Below are positions 18,639 to 26,971 of a stretch of 64,000 nucleotides of DNA, piece by piece. The notes beneath the pieces were generated by a model, which made no database searches, was not told the origin of the DNA, and saw nothing but the letters and a program-made list of their open reading frames with translations. The position numbers and the translations under genes were made by a program. Every line of letters starts with the position of its first letter. Position 1 is the stretch's first letter. Origin of the DNA: Larkinella bovis (GTDB lineage: Bacteria > Bacteroidota > Bacteroidia > Cytophagales > Spirosomataceae); contig NZ_JBHSMA010000004.1 in assembly GCF_042655385.1 (NCBI RefSeq), positions 248,001 to 312,000 on the forward strand, read 5' to 3'.

Positions 18639-19604
18639 ATGCCGAAAGAACCCAAACCGTTTGCCCGATTCCGTCCGCAACCCGGCCTCATCCGGCGGTT
18701 TTTCGTTCTTTATGCCTGGTTTTTTCTTCCGGTTTCTTTGCTCCCAGCCTTCGCCCAGGTTCCCAAAGGCGTTTTCCTGACCGACACGATTGAGATCGGG
18801 AAACCGTTTCAGTATTCGCTCAGTATTCGCCACCGTGCGAACATCGATGTGCTGTTTCCGGATACCAGCCGGCATTTTGCGCCCTTTCTGGTACGTGATA
18901 TTTCGATTTTTTCGACCAAAACCGACGCCAAAGGTAGCCTGGACAGTTCGGTTTATACCCTAATTTCGTTCGAAACCGGGCCGCTGCAGACGTTGCGCAC
19001 CCCGGTGCTGCTGCTGCGAACGCCCACCGACAGTATACGGGTCTTCTCCAATACCGACACGGTCCGGCTGCGGCAGCGGATTCAAACGCTGCGCCCCGAC
19101 ACGCTCCGCTTATCGACGGCCACCCAGGTGGTCATGCTTCAGCAACAGATGAATTATCCGCTGTTGATGACGATTGTCCTGGGTATCTGTGCACTGGCGG
19201 GCGTTCTGTTCTTGTTTTTTGGCCGGACGATTCGGACCCGCATCCGGCGCTACCAGTGGTTCCGGCAATACCAGGATTTTCAGCGTTCGTTCCACCGGCT
19301 GACGCGCAACATTGGCCCCGAAACCGCCCACGACGATGCGGGCCGGGCCGTGGTCATCTGGAAGAAATATATGGAGCGGCTGGAGCGAAAACCGTTTACA
19401 TCTCTGACCACCCGCGAAATTGTGGAACTGGTGCAGGATGATCGGCTGGCCGGTGCACTGAAAGAAATCGACGGGGTGATTTACGGCAGTATGTATTCCG
19501 ACCATACTCAACAATCGCTCCGGGTGCTGAACGAAGTGGCCGACAGCGCCTACCAGCGCAGCAGTCTGCGTTTGCAGGAGGAGAATGCGGCCGTCACGAC
19601 CTGA
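18639..19604 (+). CDS. Bat-cluster membrane protein (BatD/DUF4381-like)
   Basis: A 321-residue protein: signal/anchor region (residues 20-40), a periplasmic beta-rich domain (FLTDTIEIGKPFQYSLSIRHRANIDVLFP), one transmembrane helix near residues 172-193 (LLMTIVLGICALAGVLFLFF), and a cytoplasmic helical tail with FTSLTTREIVELV. Such proteins lie between the DUF58 and VWA genes of Bacteroidota aerotolerance (Bat) clusters and are thought to form a membrane complex with them. Twenty bases separate it from the DUF58 gene and eleven from the BatA gene, supporting one operon. Confidence 0.72.
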   Translation: MPKEPKPFARFRPQPGLIRRFFVLYAWFFLPVSLLPAFAQVPKGVFLTDTIEIGKPFQYSLSIRHRANIDVLFPDTSRHFAPFLVRDISIFSTKTDAKGSLDSSVYTLISFETGPLQTLRTPVLLLRTPTDSIRVFSNTDTVRLRQRIQTLRPDTLRLSTATQVVMLQQQMNYPLLMTIVLGICALAGVLFLFFGRTIRTRIRRYQWFRQYQDFQRSFHRLTRNIGPETAHDDAGRAVVIWKKYMERLERKPFTSLTTREIVELVQDDRLAGALKEIDGVIYGSMYSDHTQQSLRVLNEVADSAYQRSSLRLQEENAAVTT

Positions 19605-19615
19605 ATACTTTACGG

Positions 19616-20626
19616 ATGGAATGGTTTTCGTATCAATGGTTTACAAGTACGCAACTGCGCCAGTTCACCTGGGCGCATCCGATTTATTTGTACGCCATTC
19701 CGGCGATTTTGCTTCTTTTTGGATTGCGGGCCCTGTTGTCGGGGCGTTCGCAGCAGCGGCTGAGCGTGGCGCTGAACCGGACGGAACTCCAGCCCACCCT
19801 GATTGGGAGCCTGCGGTATTTGCTGCCGATCAGTTTGTTTATCAGCCTTGCGCTCATTCTGATGGCGCTGGCCCGGCCACAACTGATTCGCGAAGAGCCC
19901 GAGCGGGTCGCCGAAGGCATCGATCTGATGCTCGCCATCGATATTTCGTCATCCATGGCCGAAACCGATCTGAAACCGAATCGGCTGGAGGCCGCCAAAC
20001 GCGTGGCCCGGGCTTTCGTCAAAAGCCGCCGGAACGACCGCATCGGCCTGGTTATTTTTGCCGGAGAAGCCTATTCCCTTTGCCCGCTAACCACCGATCA
20101 CGAATTGCTGAACAGCTACCTCAACGACCTGGATGACAGCATGATCAAAACATCCGGCACGGCCATTGGCAGTGCCCTGGCGGTTTGTATCAACCGGATG
20201 CGGGAATCGAAGGTGAAAAGCAAGGTGACCATTTTGCTCAGCGATGGCGACAACACGGCGGGCAATCTCGATCCGGTGACGGTCGCTCGGCTTGCCAAAG
20301 CATTCAACATCCGGATTTATACGGTGGCCATTGGTCGGCAACCGCTGATGCAGGTTCCTAACACCCTGGCTACGGTAACGATGGACGAAGGGATTCTGAC
20401 CACCATTGCCAACATTGGGGGCGGGACCTTTTTCCGGGCGGGAGATGCGCCCCGTTTGCAGGCGGTTTTTAACGAAATCGACCGGCTGGAAAAAGCGCCC
20501 GTCAAAACCGTGGTTTACAAGGATGTGAAGGATTTTTACCGCATGTACCTCTATTGGGCCGTGGTGTTCCTGCTGCTGACGCTGTTCCTGAAGAATACCA
20601 TTTTTGGAAATATTTTGGAAGATTGA
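19616..20626 (+). CDS. batA: VWA domain membrane protein BatA
   Basis: A 336-residue protein. The N-terminal hydrophobic region has two helices (about residues 23-40 and 68-85), a von Willebrand A domain follows with MIDAS motif LAIDISSSMAETD (Asp109, Ser111, Ser113), and a C-terminal transmembrane helix lies at about 312-328. TSGTAIGSAL and LLSDGDNTAGN are the other metal-site parts. BatA is a periplasm-facing component of the Bat aerotolerance system. It is the last gene of the DUF58/DUF4381/BatA set; batB and later genes are absent here. Confidence 0.88.
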   Translation: MEWFSYQWFTSTQLRQFTWAHPIYLYAIPAILLLFGLRALLSGRSQQRLSVALNRTELQPTLIGSLRYLLPISLFISLALILMALARPQLIREEPERVAEGIDLMLAIDISSSMAETDLKPNRLEAAKRVARAFVKSRRNDRIGLVIFAGEAYSLCPLTTDHELLNSYLNDLDDSMIKTSGTAIGSALAVCINRMRESKVKSKVTILLSDGDNTAGNLDPVTVARLAKAFNIRIYTVAIGRQPLMQVPNTLATVTMDEGILTTIANIGGGTFFRAGDAPRLQAVFNEIDRLEKAPVKTVVYKDVKDFYRMYLYWAVVFLLLTLFLKNTIFGNILED

Positions 20627-20636
20627 ATTAGGGAGG

Positions 20637-20709
20637 AAAGACAAGAGACATGAGACAAAAGACTAGTTGCTCTCCTATCTCTTGTCCCCTGTCTTTCGTC
20701 TTTTGTCTA
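20637..20709. repeat. Imperfect intergenic inverted repeat of GACAAGAGAC/AAAAGAC words
   Basis: The left half is a string of related words (AAGACAAGAGACATGAGAC) and the right half their complement (CTCTTGTCCCCTGTCTTTCG). The arms pair imperfectly around a short centre. It has the same word family as the element at 34,400-34,457 and sits between batA and rnhB. Confidence 0.6.
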
Positions 20710-20712
20710 ACT

Positions 20713-21303
20713 ATGCTATTAGCTTATTACAACGAAAACTACATTGAAGCGGGGCTGGATGAAGTCGGGCGGGGCTGCCTGGCCGGGCCCGTGGTGGCCG
20801 CTGCGGTTATTTTGCCGAAAAACTACACGCATCCGATCCTGAACGACTCGAAACAGTTGACCCGGTTTCAGCGCGAGCAGTTACGGGAAGAACTCCAGCG
20901 CGACGCGCTGGCCTGGGCCGTGGCCGAAGTCTCGAACGAAGAGATTGACCAGATCAATATTCTGAAAGCAAGCTTTCTGGCGATGCACCGGGCGCTGGAT
21001 GAAATCATGAATCAGGTGGGCGGAATCAAGCCGGATCATCTGCTGGTGGATGGCAACCGGTTTGTCAATTACCCGATGATTCCGCATACCTGCATTGTGA
21101 AAGGCGACAGCAAATTTCTGTCGATTGCGGCCGCGTCGGTGCTGGCAAAAACCTACCGCGATGAGTTGATGGAAAAACTGGCGATTGAGTTTCCACACTA
21201 CGGCTGGGAACGGAATGTCGGTTATCCGACACCCGTTCACCGCCGGGCGATTCTGGAACACGGGCCGTGCCGCTGGCACCGGATGAGTTTTCGGCTGGTA
21301 TAA
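20713..21303 (+). CDS. rnhB: Ribonuclease HII
   Basis: A 196-residue enzyme that cuts the RNA strand of RNA-DNA hybrids and single ribonucleotides in DNA. It shows GLDEVGRGCLAGPVVAAAV (catalytic Asp-Glu), LNDSKQLT, and HLLVDGN (third Asp). The C-terminal SVLAKTYRDELM and YGWERNVGYPTPVH are family-typical. The ATG at 20,713 begins MLLAYYNENYIEAGLDEV; an in-frame ATG at 20,650 lies inside an intergenic inverted repeat and would add unrelated residues. Confidence 0.95.
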   Translation: MLLAYYNENYIEAGLDEVGRGCLAGPVVAAAVILPKNYTHPILNDSKQLTRFQREQLREELQRDALAWAVAEVSNEEIDQINILKASFLAMHRALDEIMNQVGGIKPDHLLVDGNRFVNYPMIPHTCIVKGDSKFLSIAAASVLAKTYRDELMEKLAIEFPHYGWERNVGYPTPVHRRAILEHGPCRWHRMSFRLV

Positions 21304-21375
21304 ATTTTGGAGGCAGTTTCCAACGCTTTGTCCCTCAACGGTATCCTGCTGTTATCTGCCTTTACCTAAACTCCT

Positions 21376-22197
21376 ATGAAAACGATTCCCTGGCTGCTGT
21401 TGCTGCTGCTGGTCATGGCCTGCAACCGCAAAAACGACGATGCCATTCTGGCGCGGGGGCAATCCTTTCGCCTGATTCGAACGGATTATTACGGTCTCCC
21501 GGCCAATCCGTCTTCGTTTCGGTCAACCCGCTACGACTATGATGAGAACAACCTCATCCGCGAAGTAATTACCGACAATTCAACTGGCGCGGTCGAGACT
21601 AAACAGGTTTACCGCTGGTTGACTGGAAATGTCCTGCGCGTCGAACAGCATTTCACCAACCCGCCCTGGTCGGGTAGTTTTCTAGCGGGACTGCCGTTGA
21701 AAATGTATTCCTACAACGAGACGCTTTATAACGCCGACACCACGATTCGCGAACGGAAAAATTACATAGTTCAGCCCGATAACACCATCGACTACCGTTC
21801 TTCCACAAAGTTCGAATACGACAGCCAGAAACAAGTGACGAGACGGAATACGTACACGACTGATGGCAAACTGGCTTCCTATACGTTGTTTCAGTATGAT
21901 AACCGCGGAAATGTGACAAGAGAAGATCGGTATACCGATGTGTCTAAGGGCGCCCGGCCCAATATCAGTACTACTTACGAATATGATAATGCCCCAAATC
22001 CGTATCGTACGGTCGGGTTACATTCAGAAATCAGCTGGTACATGAGTACCAACAATATCGTCCGCCAAAAATCGATCAACCTGGTTTCAGCCAGCAATAC
22101 GGATGAGCAATGGACGTATGAATACCGTTCTGACGGTTATCCGGCCCGGCAGATTTACGCGGATGGCCGGAAAGAGGATTTTATCTATTCAAACTGA
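21376..22197 (+). CDS. Lipoprotein with YD-type repeats (paralogue 1)
   Basis: A 273-residue lipoprotein (signal MKTIPWLLLLLLVMAC, Cys16). The mature part has loosely repeated Y-D/E-Y segments (TRYDYDENNLIREV, TKFEYDSQKQVTRRN, FQYDNRGNVTRE, YEYRSDGYPARQIY), the beta-hairpin pattern of RHS/YD-repeat proteins in short form. No toxin domain or protease follows. Two bases separate it from a second, clearly homologous gene. Function unknown; a cell-surface structural or binding role is only a guess. Confidence 0.75.
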   Translation: MKTIPWLLLLLLVMACNRKNDDAILARGQSFRLIRTDYYGLPANPSSFRSTRYDYDENNLIREVITDNSTGAVETKQVYRWLTGNVLRVEQHFTNPPWSGSFLAGLPLKMYSYNETLYNADTTIRERKNYIVQPDNTIDYRSSTKFEYDSQKQVTRRNTYTTDGKLASYTLFQYDNRGNVTREDRYTDVSKGARPNISTTYEYDNAPNPYRTVGLHSEISWYMSTNNIVRQKSINLVSASNTDEQWTYEYRSDGYPARQIYADGRKEDFIYSN

Positions 22198-22199
22198 CC

Positions 22200-23057
22200 A
22201 TGAGAGAACCTGACCGACCACACTCACCAGTTGTAAACCGGAACCGGCCGTGTTCGAGATGGCACCTCCCAAGTCCGGTTCTTCTTCCTTTTCTGTTCCT
22301 ATTGATTCTGGTAACGGCCTGTGACCGAAAAAACGATGAGGCCATTCTGCCCCGTGGTCAAGCCGTTCGCCTGATTCGACACGATTATTACGCGGACCCG
22401 GCCAAGCCCACGACCGTCGAATCGACATACTATCTATACGACCCCAATAACCGCATTCAGAAAATCATCACCCATAGACCTGATGGCAACCCGGATAGCC
22501 AACTGATTTTTCACTGGCTTAACCCGACCACCCTCCGGGTCGAGCAATACTATACGAATCCACCCTGGTCGGCGACCCGCGTTTCCAACCTGCCGTTAAC
22601 GCTCTATTCCTATACCGAAACCGTTTACAATGCGGATACGACCATTAAGGAGCGAAAAACCTATACCCTCGTTGACAACAAAGCTGATTACCGGTCATCG
22701 AGCTGGTTTACCTACGATGCGAACAAGCGGATCATTCGAAGAGACATTTATGATACCAGTAACCGGCTGACTTCTTCCGTTTCTTTTACCTACGACAACC
22801 GGGGGAATGTCACTCAAGGAACAGAAAGCCCTGTATATGAATACGATACTGCCCCAAACCCTTACAAACCCGTTCGGATCGATGCGGAAATCAGCTGGTT
22901 TATGAGCGCTAACAATATTGTTGGCATCCGGTCGGTTAATCCAACGACGGGTATGGAGAACGTGGAGCGTTACCGCTACGAATACCGGGCCGACGGTTAT
23001 CCCATCCGGATGATTTACCCCGATGGCCGGAAAGAGGAGTTTATTTACAACCAATAA
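22200..23057 (+). CDS. Lipoprotein with YD-type repeats (paralogue 2, tandem copy)
   Basis: A 285-residue lipoprotein, homologous to the previous gene along its whole mature length: LRVEQ(H/Y)xTNPPWS, LYNADTTIRERK versus VYNADTTIKERK, and FxYDNRGNVT are shared. The N-terminus is extended by about 26 charged residues before the hydrophobic signal (LPFLFLLILVTAC), so the ATG at 22,200 gives an unusual long signal; a later internal start cannot be excluded. It is a tandem duplication with the 21,376-22,197 gene and almost certainly co-transcribed. Confidence 0.75.
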   Translation: MREPDRPHSPVVNRNRPCSRWHLPSPVLLPFLFLLILVTACDRKNDEAILPRGQAVRLIRHDYYADPAKPTTVESTYYLYDPNNRIQKIITHRPDGNPDSQLIFHWLNPTTLRVEQYYTNPPWSATRVSNLPLTLYSYTETVYNADTTIKERKTYTLVDNKADYRSSSWFTYDANKRIIRRDIYDTSNRLTSSVSFTYDNRGNVTQGTESPVYEYDTAPNPYKPVRIDAEISWFMSANNIVGIRSVNPTTGMENVERYRYEYRADGYPIRMIYPDGRKEEFIYNQ

Positions 23058-23065
23058 GTATACGG

Positions 23066-23132
23066 TTTTCAGTATATGGTTTACGGTGTTTGCTACGCGT
23101 CAGCTACCGTAAACGGAAAACCGTAAACCGTT
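23066..23132. repeat. Intergenic inverted repeat built of GGTTTACGGT/TACGGTTTTC words
   Basis: The left arm holds TACGGTTTTC and GGTTTACGGT; the right arm holds their complements (ACCGTAAAC, GAAAACCGTA) in reversed order. The arms pair with an internal bulge around a centre of about 17 bases. It lies between convergent genes, with the same architecture as other inverted repeats in this window but a different sequence. Confidence 0.6.
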
Positions 23133-23649
23133 ACCCTTGCTTCGGGCGTTTGTACAACGGCACGGTGCTACACGGTTCGCCGAACATGATGCTCTGGGCC
23201 ACCGGCCGCAGCCGGCGCGTGATCTCGACATAAGCCGCCGTTGGCACCGGTACGTTGCTGCACCCTTTTACCACCACACGGGCGTCGCGGTAATCGTCGA
23301 TATTGATGCGGTTGATGGCGTCGAAATAGAGTTTTTCTTCCAGATCCTGCAACGAGCCAAACACCACCGTGTGGGCGTGCGGTTCCAGCTGAATCGTCAA
23401 CAGCATGTATGCCCAGGTCGGCACGATGGCATCTTCCGAACAGGTAACGGCCACATTTTTCCCGGCATACTGACTCCAGTCGTGGGTTTTGATGAATTCC
23501 CGGAAGTCTTTTTCCTTCAGAATCAGCCCCATAAACAGGTTGTCTTTCAAGTCGTACACAACCCGCTCGCCGGGATGGTAATAATCTTCCAGATCGAGCG
23601 ATACCAGGCCGCTTTTGGCCACGCGATTGACAATCAGTTCGGTTTCCAT
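23131..23649 (-). CDS. DUF2480 family protein
   Basis: A 172-residue cytosolic protein covering the whole DUF2480 family: NRVAKSGLVSLDLEDYY near the start, DLKDNLFMGLILKEKDFREF, AVTCSEDAIVPTWAYMLL, and VVKGCSNVPVPTAAYVEITRRL. The family is widespread in Bacteroidota and its function is not known. The conserved Cys residues (CSEDA, KGCSN) could bind metal. It is five bases downstream of tsaB in the same orientation, probably co-transcribed. Confidence 0.88.
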   Translation of the reverse strand: METELIVNRVAKSGLVSLDLEDYYHPGERVVYDLKDNLFMGLILKEKDFREFIKTHDWSQYAGKNVAVTCSEDAIVPTWAYMLLTIQLEPHAHTVVFGSLQDLEEKLYFDAINRINIDDYRDARVVVKGCSNVPVPTAAYVEITRRLRPVAQSIMFGEPCSTVPLYKRPKQG

Positions 23650-23654
23650 ACCGG

Positions 23655-24344
23655 CTAAACAACCAACTTCTTCGGCTTGGTTCCCACAAAATCCTTTAGG
23701 TAATATGGTTCAAAACCGGCGACATCTTCAAACCGGTTTTCCCGATAGGCCACAGCCGCCAGTTGCCCGACGGTTTTGGCCGACGGATGAATAAGCGGGT
23801 CCGGAAAAACCGCATTCGGCTGATGCCCCAAAACCGCCCGGCATTTGGCCGCGCCATTCCCGAAAAAGACAACGGGCTGTTGCATCAACAACTCCGCAAA
23901 CGACTGATCATCAATAATCTGAGCCGAAGTTGGCATTCGTTCCCGGCCTTCTGCATCATAAATTGCACAATAGACTTCCATCCGCCGGGCATCGAGCATG
24001 GGGCAGAGCGCATACGAAGGGGGATAAAAACCGCTTAGTTGGCGGGTCATCGCTTCGAGTGTATTGATCGCCAGCAGCGGTTTATCGAGCGCAAAGCACA
24101 GCCCCTTCGCCGTCGAAACCCCAATCCGCAAACCCGTATAGGAGCCCGGCCCCTTGTCAACGGCAATGGCATCCAGGTCTGAAAGCTGGTAACCACTGTG
24201 TTGCACGGCATTCTGAATCAGTGTCGTCAGCATTCCTGACGACGATTTTTCGGTAAACAATTCGTAACAGGCCAGCACGGACCCGTCGCGGTGCAGCGCC
24301 ACAGAACAGACCGTCGTGGACGTATCGAGGGAGAGAATGAGCAC
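23655..24344 (-). CDS. tsaB: tRNA threonylcarbamoyladenosine biosynthesis protein TsaB
   Basis: A 229-residue ASKHA-fold protein. It has ILSLDTSTTVCSVAL at the start and DKGPGSYTGLRIGVSTAKGL, the TsaB signature. TsaB pairs with TsaD in the t6A37 tRNA modification complex and is itself not the catalytic subunit. The start codon is GTG at 24,344, directly giving the family N-terminus. It lies downstream of a long inverted repeat that separates it from the ctpA-like gene. Confidence 0.92.
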   Translation of the reverse strand: MLILSLDTSTTVCSVALHRDGSVLACYELFTEKSSSGMLTTLIQNAVQHSGYQLSDLDAIAVDKGPGSYTGLRIGVSTAKGLCFALDKPLLAINTLEAMTRQLSGFYPPSYALCPMLDARRMEVYCAIYDAEGRERMPTSAQIIDDQSFAELLMQQPVVFFGNGAAKCRAVLGHQPNAVFPDPLIHPSAKTVGQLAAVAYRENRFEDVAGFEPYYLKDFVGTKPKKLVV

Positions 24345-24359
24345 AGATAAATGATAATG

Positions 24360-24447
24360 ATGAGTTAAGAGTGATGAGTTAAGAGTTATTTGAACGCGTC
24401 CGCCAACCGCTGGGCGGCCCCGTCTTAACTCATCACTCTTAACTCAT
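24360..24447. repeat. Intergenic inverted repeat, perfect 24-bp arms
   Basis: Positions 24,360-24,383 and 24,424-24,447 are exact reverse complements around a 40-base GC-rich centre. Each arm is itself a tandem of the word GAGTTAAGA(GTGAT). Located between the ctpA-like gene and tsaB. It has no T-run on either side, so it is not a simple terminator. Confidence 0.85.
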
Positions 24448-24453
24448 ACCTCC

Positions 24454-26115
24454 TTAAGGTTTTCCTTTCAAAATAGACTGATACCGGTTCATGTCGTTGA
24501 ACAGGTCGAGGGCGGCTTTGACTTCCGGATCGGTCGCAAACGAAGCCTCTTTCATGCCCTTCTGCAGGTAATAATGACCGACAATTTCCTGCTCGAGCAG
24601 GGTTTTCAGTTCGCCTTTGAACGTCGCCAGATCCACTTCTTTACTGTGCGACAACTTCGTTCGCAACGCCTTCAGTTGGTCCTGAATCTGATCGAACGAT
24701 TTTTCTTTCTTGGCCGAAGCTTCCAGCGTTCCCAGTTCTTTTTCGACCTGCGTCGTATAGTCATACTCCTTGTCTTTCAACCAGGTAACAAAATCCTGGT
24801 ATTCGGTGTCGGTCAGGTGAAATTCGCGGGCGGGTTTGATCGTCGGGTGTTCGTGCCGGTATTTGACGGCGTAATCGAAAATCAACCCCCGGTTGGTCAG
24901 ACTGAGCGCAATGGGCGCGGGCGTACTCGGTTCGACCGGCACATCCGGCGTAACGCCCCCGCCATCGTAAACCGTGCGACCGGCTTTGGTTTTGAAGGCG
25001 GTTTTCAGCGAATCCGGAATCTTGCCCACGCTGCCGTCGGGGTTGCGGTGGCTGTAGTCGATGGCCTGGATGCAACGGCCGCTCGGAATATAATATTTGG
25101 CCGTGGTGATTTTCAGTTTCGTGTTGTAGGAAAGTTCGCGGGTGGTTTGCACAAGCCCCTTTCCGTAGGTCAGTTGCCCCACCAGAACGCCCCGGTCGTA
25201 ATCCTGAATAACGCCCGAAACGATTTCGGCCGCCGATGCGCTCCGGCTATTGGTCAGCACCACAATCGGCATTTCCAGATCCAGGGGCGGATTCAGTGCC
25301 GTATACGTTTTATTCCATTCGGTCACTTTGCCTTTGGTCGTCACAATCTCCGATTCGCGCGGCAACCAGATGTTGGCAATATCGATGGCCATATTCAGCA
25401 AACCGCCCGGGTTTTCGCGCACGTCCAGGACGAGTTTCTTCATGCCCTTGCCCTTCAGTTCGGTAAACGCATTTCGAACTTCGCGCGAAGCCGTTCCGGT
25501 AAAATCCTTCAAATCAATGTAACCGACCTCGTTGGTAATCATGCCGTAATAGGGTACGTTGGTCATTTTGACCACATCGCGCGTTACGTTCAGGTCGATG
25601 GGCGCATTGCTGCCAAACCGCTTGACGGTCAGTTTCACCGCCGTATTCGTTTGTCCGCGCAGCAGTTTGTCGGAATCGGCTTCACGCCGGGTTTTGATGT
25701 CGACACCGTCGATTTTGAGGATTTCGTCGCCAATCCGCAAACCGGATTTCTCGGCGGGTGTTCCTTCATAAATCATCATGACGATGCTCCGTCCCTGCCG
25801 GGACCCAATGAGCGCCCCGATGCCGTTGTAGCGCCCGGTGGTCATCGTCATGTAGTCTTCGATTTCATCTTCGGCGAAGAAGTTCGTATACGGATCCAGC
25901 GATTTCAGCATGGCGTCGATGCTGGACTTCACCATGCGGTTCGGATTCAGCTCGTCGACGTAATAGAGATTTAGTTCTTTGAACAGGGTCGCGTAAATGT
26001 CCAGGTTACGGGCGATTTCAAAAAACCGGTCGTCGTTGCGGAACGAGTAAAAGCCAAGGCTTCCTGCCAGGAGGGTCGCGCCCAGGGCGACGGTCAGACG
26101 TTTACGCGTAAACAT
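24454..26115 (-). CDS. S41 family C-terminal processing peptidase (CtpA-like)
   Basis: A 553-residue periplasmic protease. An N-terminal signal/anchor (LTVALGATLLAGSLGFYSF) precedes a PDZ domain at about residues 75-160 (NGIGALIGSRQGRSIVMMIYEGTPAEKSGLRIGDEILKI). The S41 core has the Ser nucleophile in TNSRSASAAEIVSG and Lys in LTYGKGLVQTT, and a helical C-terminal extension follows. Tail-specific proteases cut exported proteins at C-terminal residues. The ATG at 26,115 is used since it directly precedes the signal; the 18 residues of the longer reading are not typical. Confidence 0.92.
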   Translation of the reverse strand: MFTRKRLTVALGATLLAGSLGFYSFRNDDRFFEIARNLDIYATLFKELNLYYVDELNPNRMVKSSIDAMLKSLDPYTNFFAEDEIEDYMTMTTGRYNGIGALIGSRQGRSIVMMIYEGTPAEKSGLRIGDEILKIDGVDIKTRREADSDKLLRGQTNTAVKLTVKRFGSNAPIDLNVTRDVVKMTNVPYYGMITNEVGYIDLKDFTGTASREVRNAFTELKGKGMKKLVLDVRENPGGLLNMAIDIANIWLPRESEIVTTKGKVTEWNKTYTALNPPLDLEMPIVVLTNSRSASAAEIVSGVIQDYDRGVLVGQLTYGKGLVQTTRELSYNTKLKITTAKYYIPSGRCIQAIDYSHRNPDGSVGKIPDSLKTAFKTKAGRTVYDGGGVTPDVPVEPSTPAPIALSLTNRGLIFDYAVKYRHEHPTIKPAREFHLTDTEYQDFVTWLKDKEYDYTTQVEKELGTLEASAKKEKSFDQIQDQLKALRTKLSHSKEVDLATFKGELKTLLEQEIVGHYYLQKGMKEASFATDPEVKAALDLFNDMNRYQSILKGKP

Positions 26116-26202
26116 GTTTTTATAGATTAAAGACGCAAGACAGGAGAAAAAAGACGTTGAAACAGCCAAAGTGTCGCTTGTCTATCTTCTCATTTCTTTC
26201 AT

Positions 26203-26598
26203 CTACACACGAGCCAAAGCTAATTTCATACTTTTTTCTATCTCTTCAAACGAAATTTTCTCGCGGGCGGTATATAAAAAGACAATATAAGCCGGCGGTT
26301 GCTTCGGTTTGTCGGGTGTGCCCCATAAAAGTGACTTGTTCTTCCGGTAGGCTTCCCGAACGCGACGGCGGATGAGGTTGCGGTCGACGGCTTTTTTGAA
26401 ATTACGACTGGAAACCGAAATCAGGATGGCGGGCAGCGGATCGGTCCCGGCTGGATGGCCACGTTCGGAGTCGGCGGTGTAGAGGAGTCGAAATGGAAAA
26501 AGGTAGAACGTCCGCGTGGTCGCACTACCTTTCTGAAATAACTGTCCGATGGTTTTTTTACTGCAAAGCCGTTCGGATTTCGTGAACGTTTGCTTCAT
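26203..26598 (-). CDS. rnpA: Ribonuclease P protein component
   Basis: A 131-residue basic protein with the RnpA signature in SSRNFKKAVDRNLIRRRVREAYR and the N-terminal FTKSERLCSKKTIGQLFQKG. It assists the catalytic RNA of RNase P in removing tRNA 5' leaders. It follows rpmH in the conserved rpmH-rnpA order, but a 69-base inverted repeat fills the space between them. The next gene of the classic cluster (yidD/yidC) is not here; a protease gene follows. Confidence 0.94.
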   Translation of the reverse strand: MKQTFTKSERLCSKKTIGQLFQKGSATTRTFYLFPFRLLYTADSERGHPAGTDPLPAILISVSSRNFKKAVDRNLIRRRVREAYRKNKSLLWGTPDKPKQPPAYIVFLYTAREKISFEEIEKSMKLALARV

Positions 26599-26603
26599 GG
26601 TTC

Positions 26604-26672
26604 GTTTAAGGTTTGAGGTTTAAGGTTTAAGGTTGTTTTCACACATTAAACCTTAAACCTCAAACCTTAAAC
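26604..26672. repeat. Intergenic inverted repeat, perfect 27-bp arms, between rpmH and rnpA
   Basis: Positions 26,604-26,630 and 26,646-26,672 are exact reverse complements around a 15-base centre. Each arm consists of near-tandem GGTTTAA words (GTTTAAGGTTTGAGG...). The element lies six bases upstream of the rnpA start and six after the rpmH stop, so any rpmH-rnpA transcript would contain a very stable hairpin. Confidence 0.88.
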
Positions 26673-26678
26673 GACTCA

Positions 26679-26846
26679 TTAAATCTTAAACCGATCGCCT
26701 TTTTTCTCGTCTGAAACCGTCAGTTTATGACGTCCTTTGGCGCGACGAGCGGCCAGAACCCGGCGACCATTGGCCGAGGCCATGCGCTCACGAAAACCGT
26801 GTTTGTTCCGGCGTTTGCGGTTCGAAGGTTGAAACGTTCTTTTCAT
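26679..26846 (-). CDS. rpmH: Large ribosomal subunit protein bL34
   Basis: A 55-residue highly basic protein starting MKRTFQPSNRKRRNKHGFRE and continuing RMASANGRRVLAARRAKGRH, the invariant bL34 sequence. A short extra tail follows (SDEKKGDRFKI). It is part of the large ribosomal subunit. It is upstream of rnpA as in most bacteria. A well-matched promoter lies at 26,889-26,919 on the minus strand. Confidence 0.98.
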   Translation of the reverse strand: MKRTFQPSNRKRRNKHGFRERMASANGRRVLAARRAKGRHKLTVSDEKKGDRFKI

Positions 26847-26888
26847 GACTTAGTATATCTTAAAAATCCCTATTTTCAAATGAGTCTG

Positions 26889-26919
26889 CAAAGGTAGACA
26901 ATGTTACGGAACGAAACAA
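26889..26919 (-). promoter_or_regulatory. Bacteroidota-type promoter of rpmH
   Basis: On the minus strand TTG (26,919-26,917), a 20-base spacer, then TACCTTTG (26,896-26,889), an exact TAnnTTTG match. Transcription would start about 38 bases before the rpmH ATG. Confidence 0.7.
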
Positions 26920-26971
26920 GTTTGAATTGGAGATTTAGCGTTTTCATCAACAAGGGGTTATATTCGCAACT

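Noticed and set aside
26125..26200. Possible inverted repeat between ctpA-like gene and rnpA
   Set aside because: Arms such as AAGACGCAAGACAGG and CTTGTCTATCTTCTC pair only weakly; much poorer than the 24,360 and 26,604 elements.
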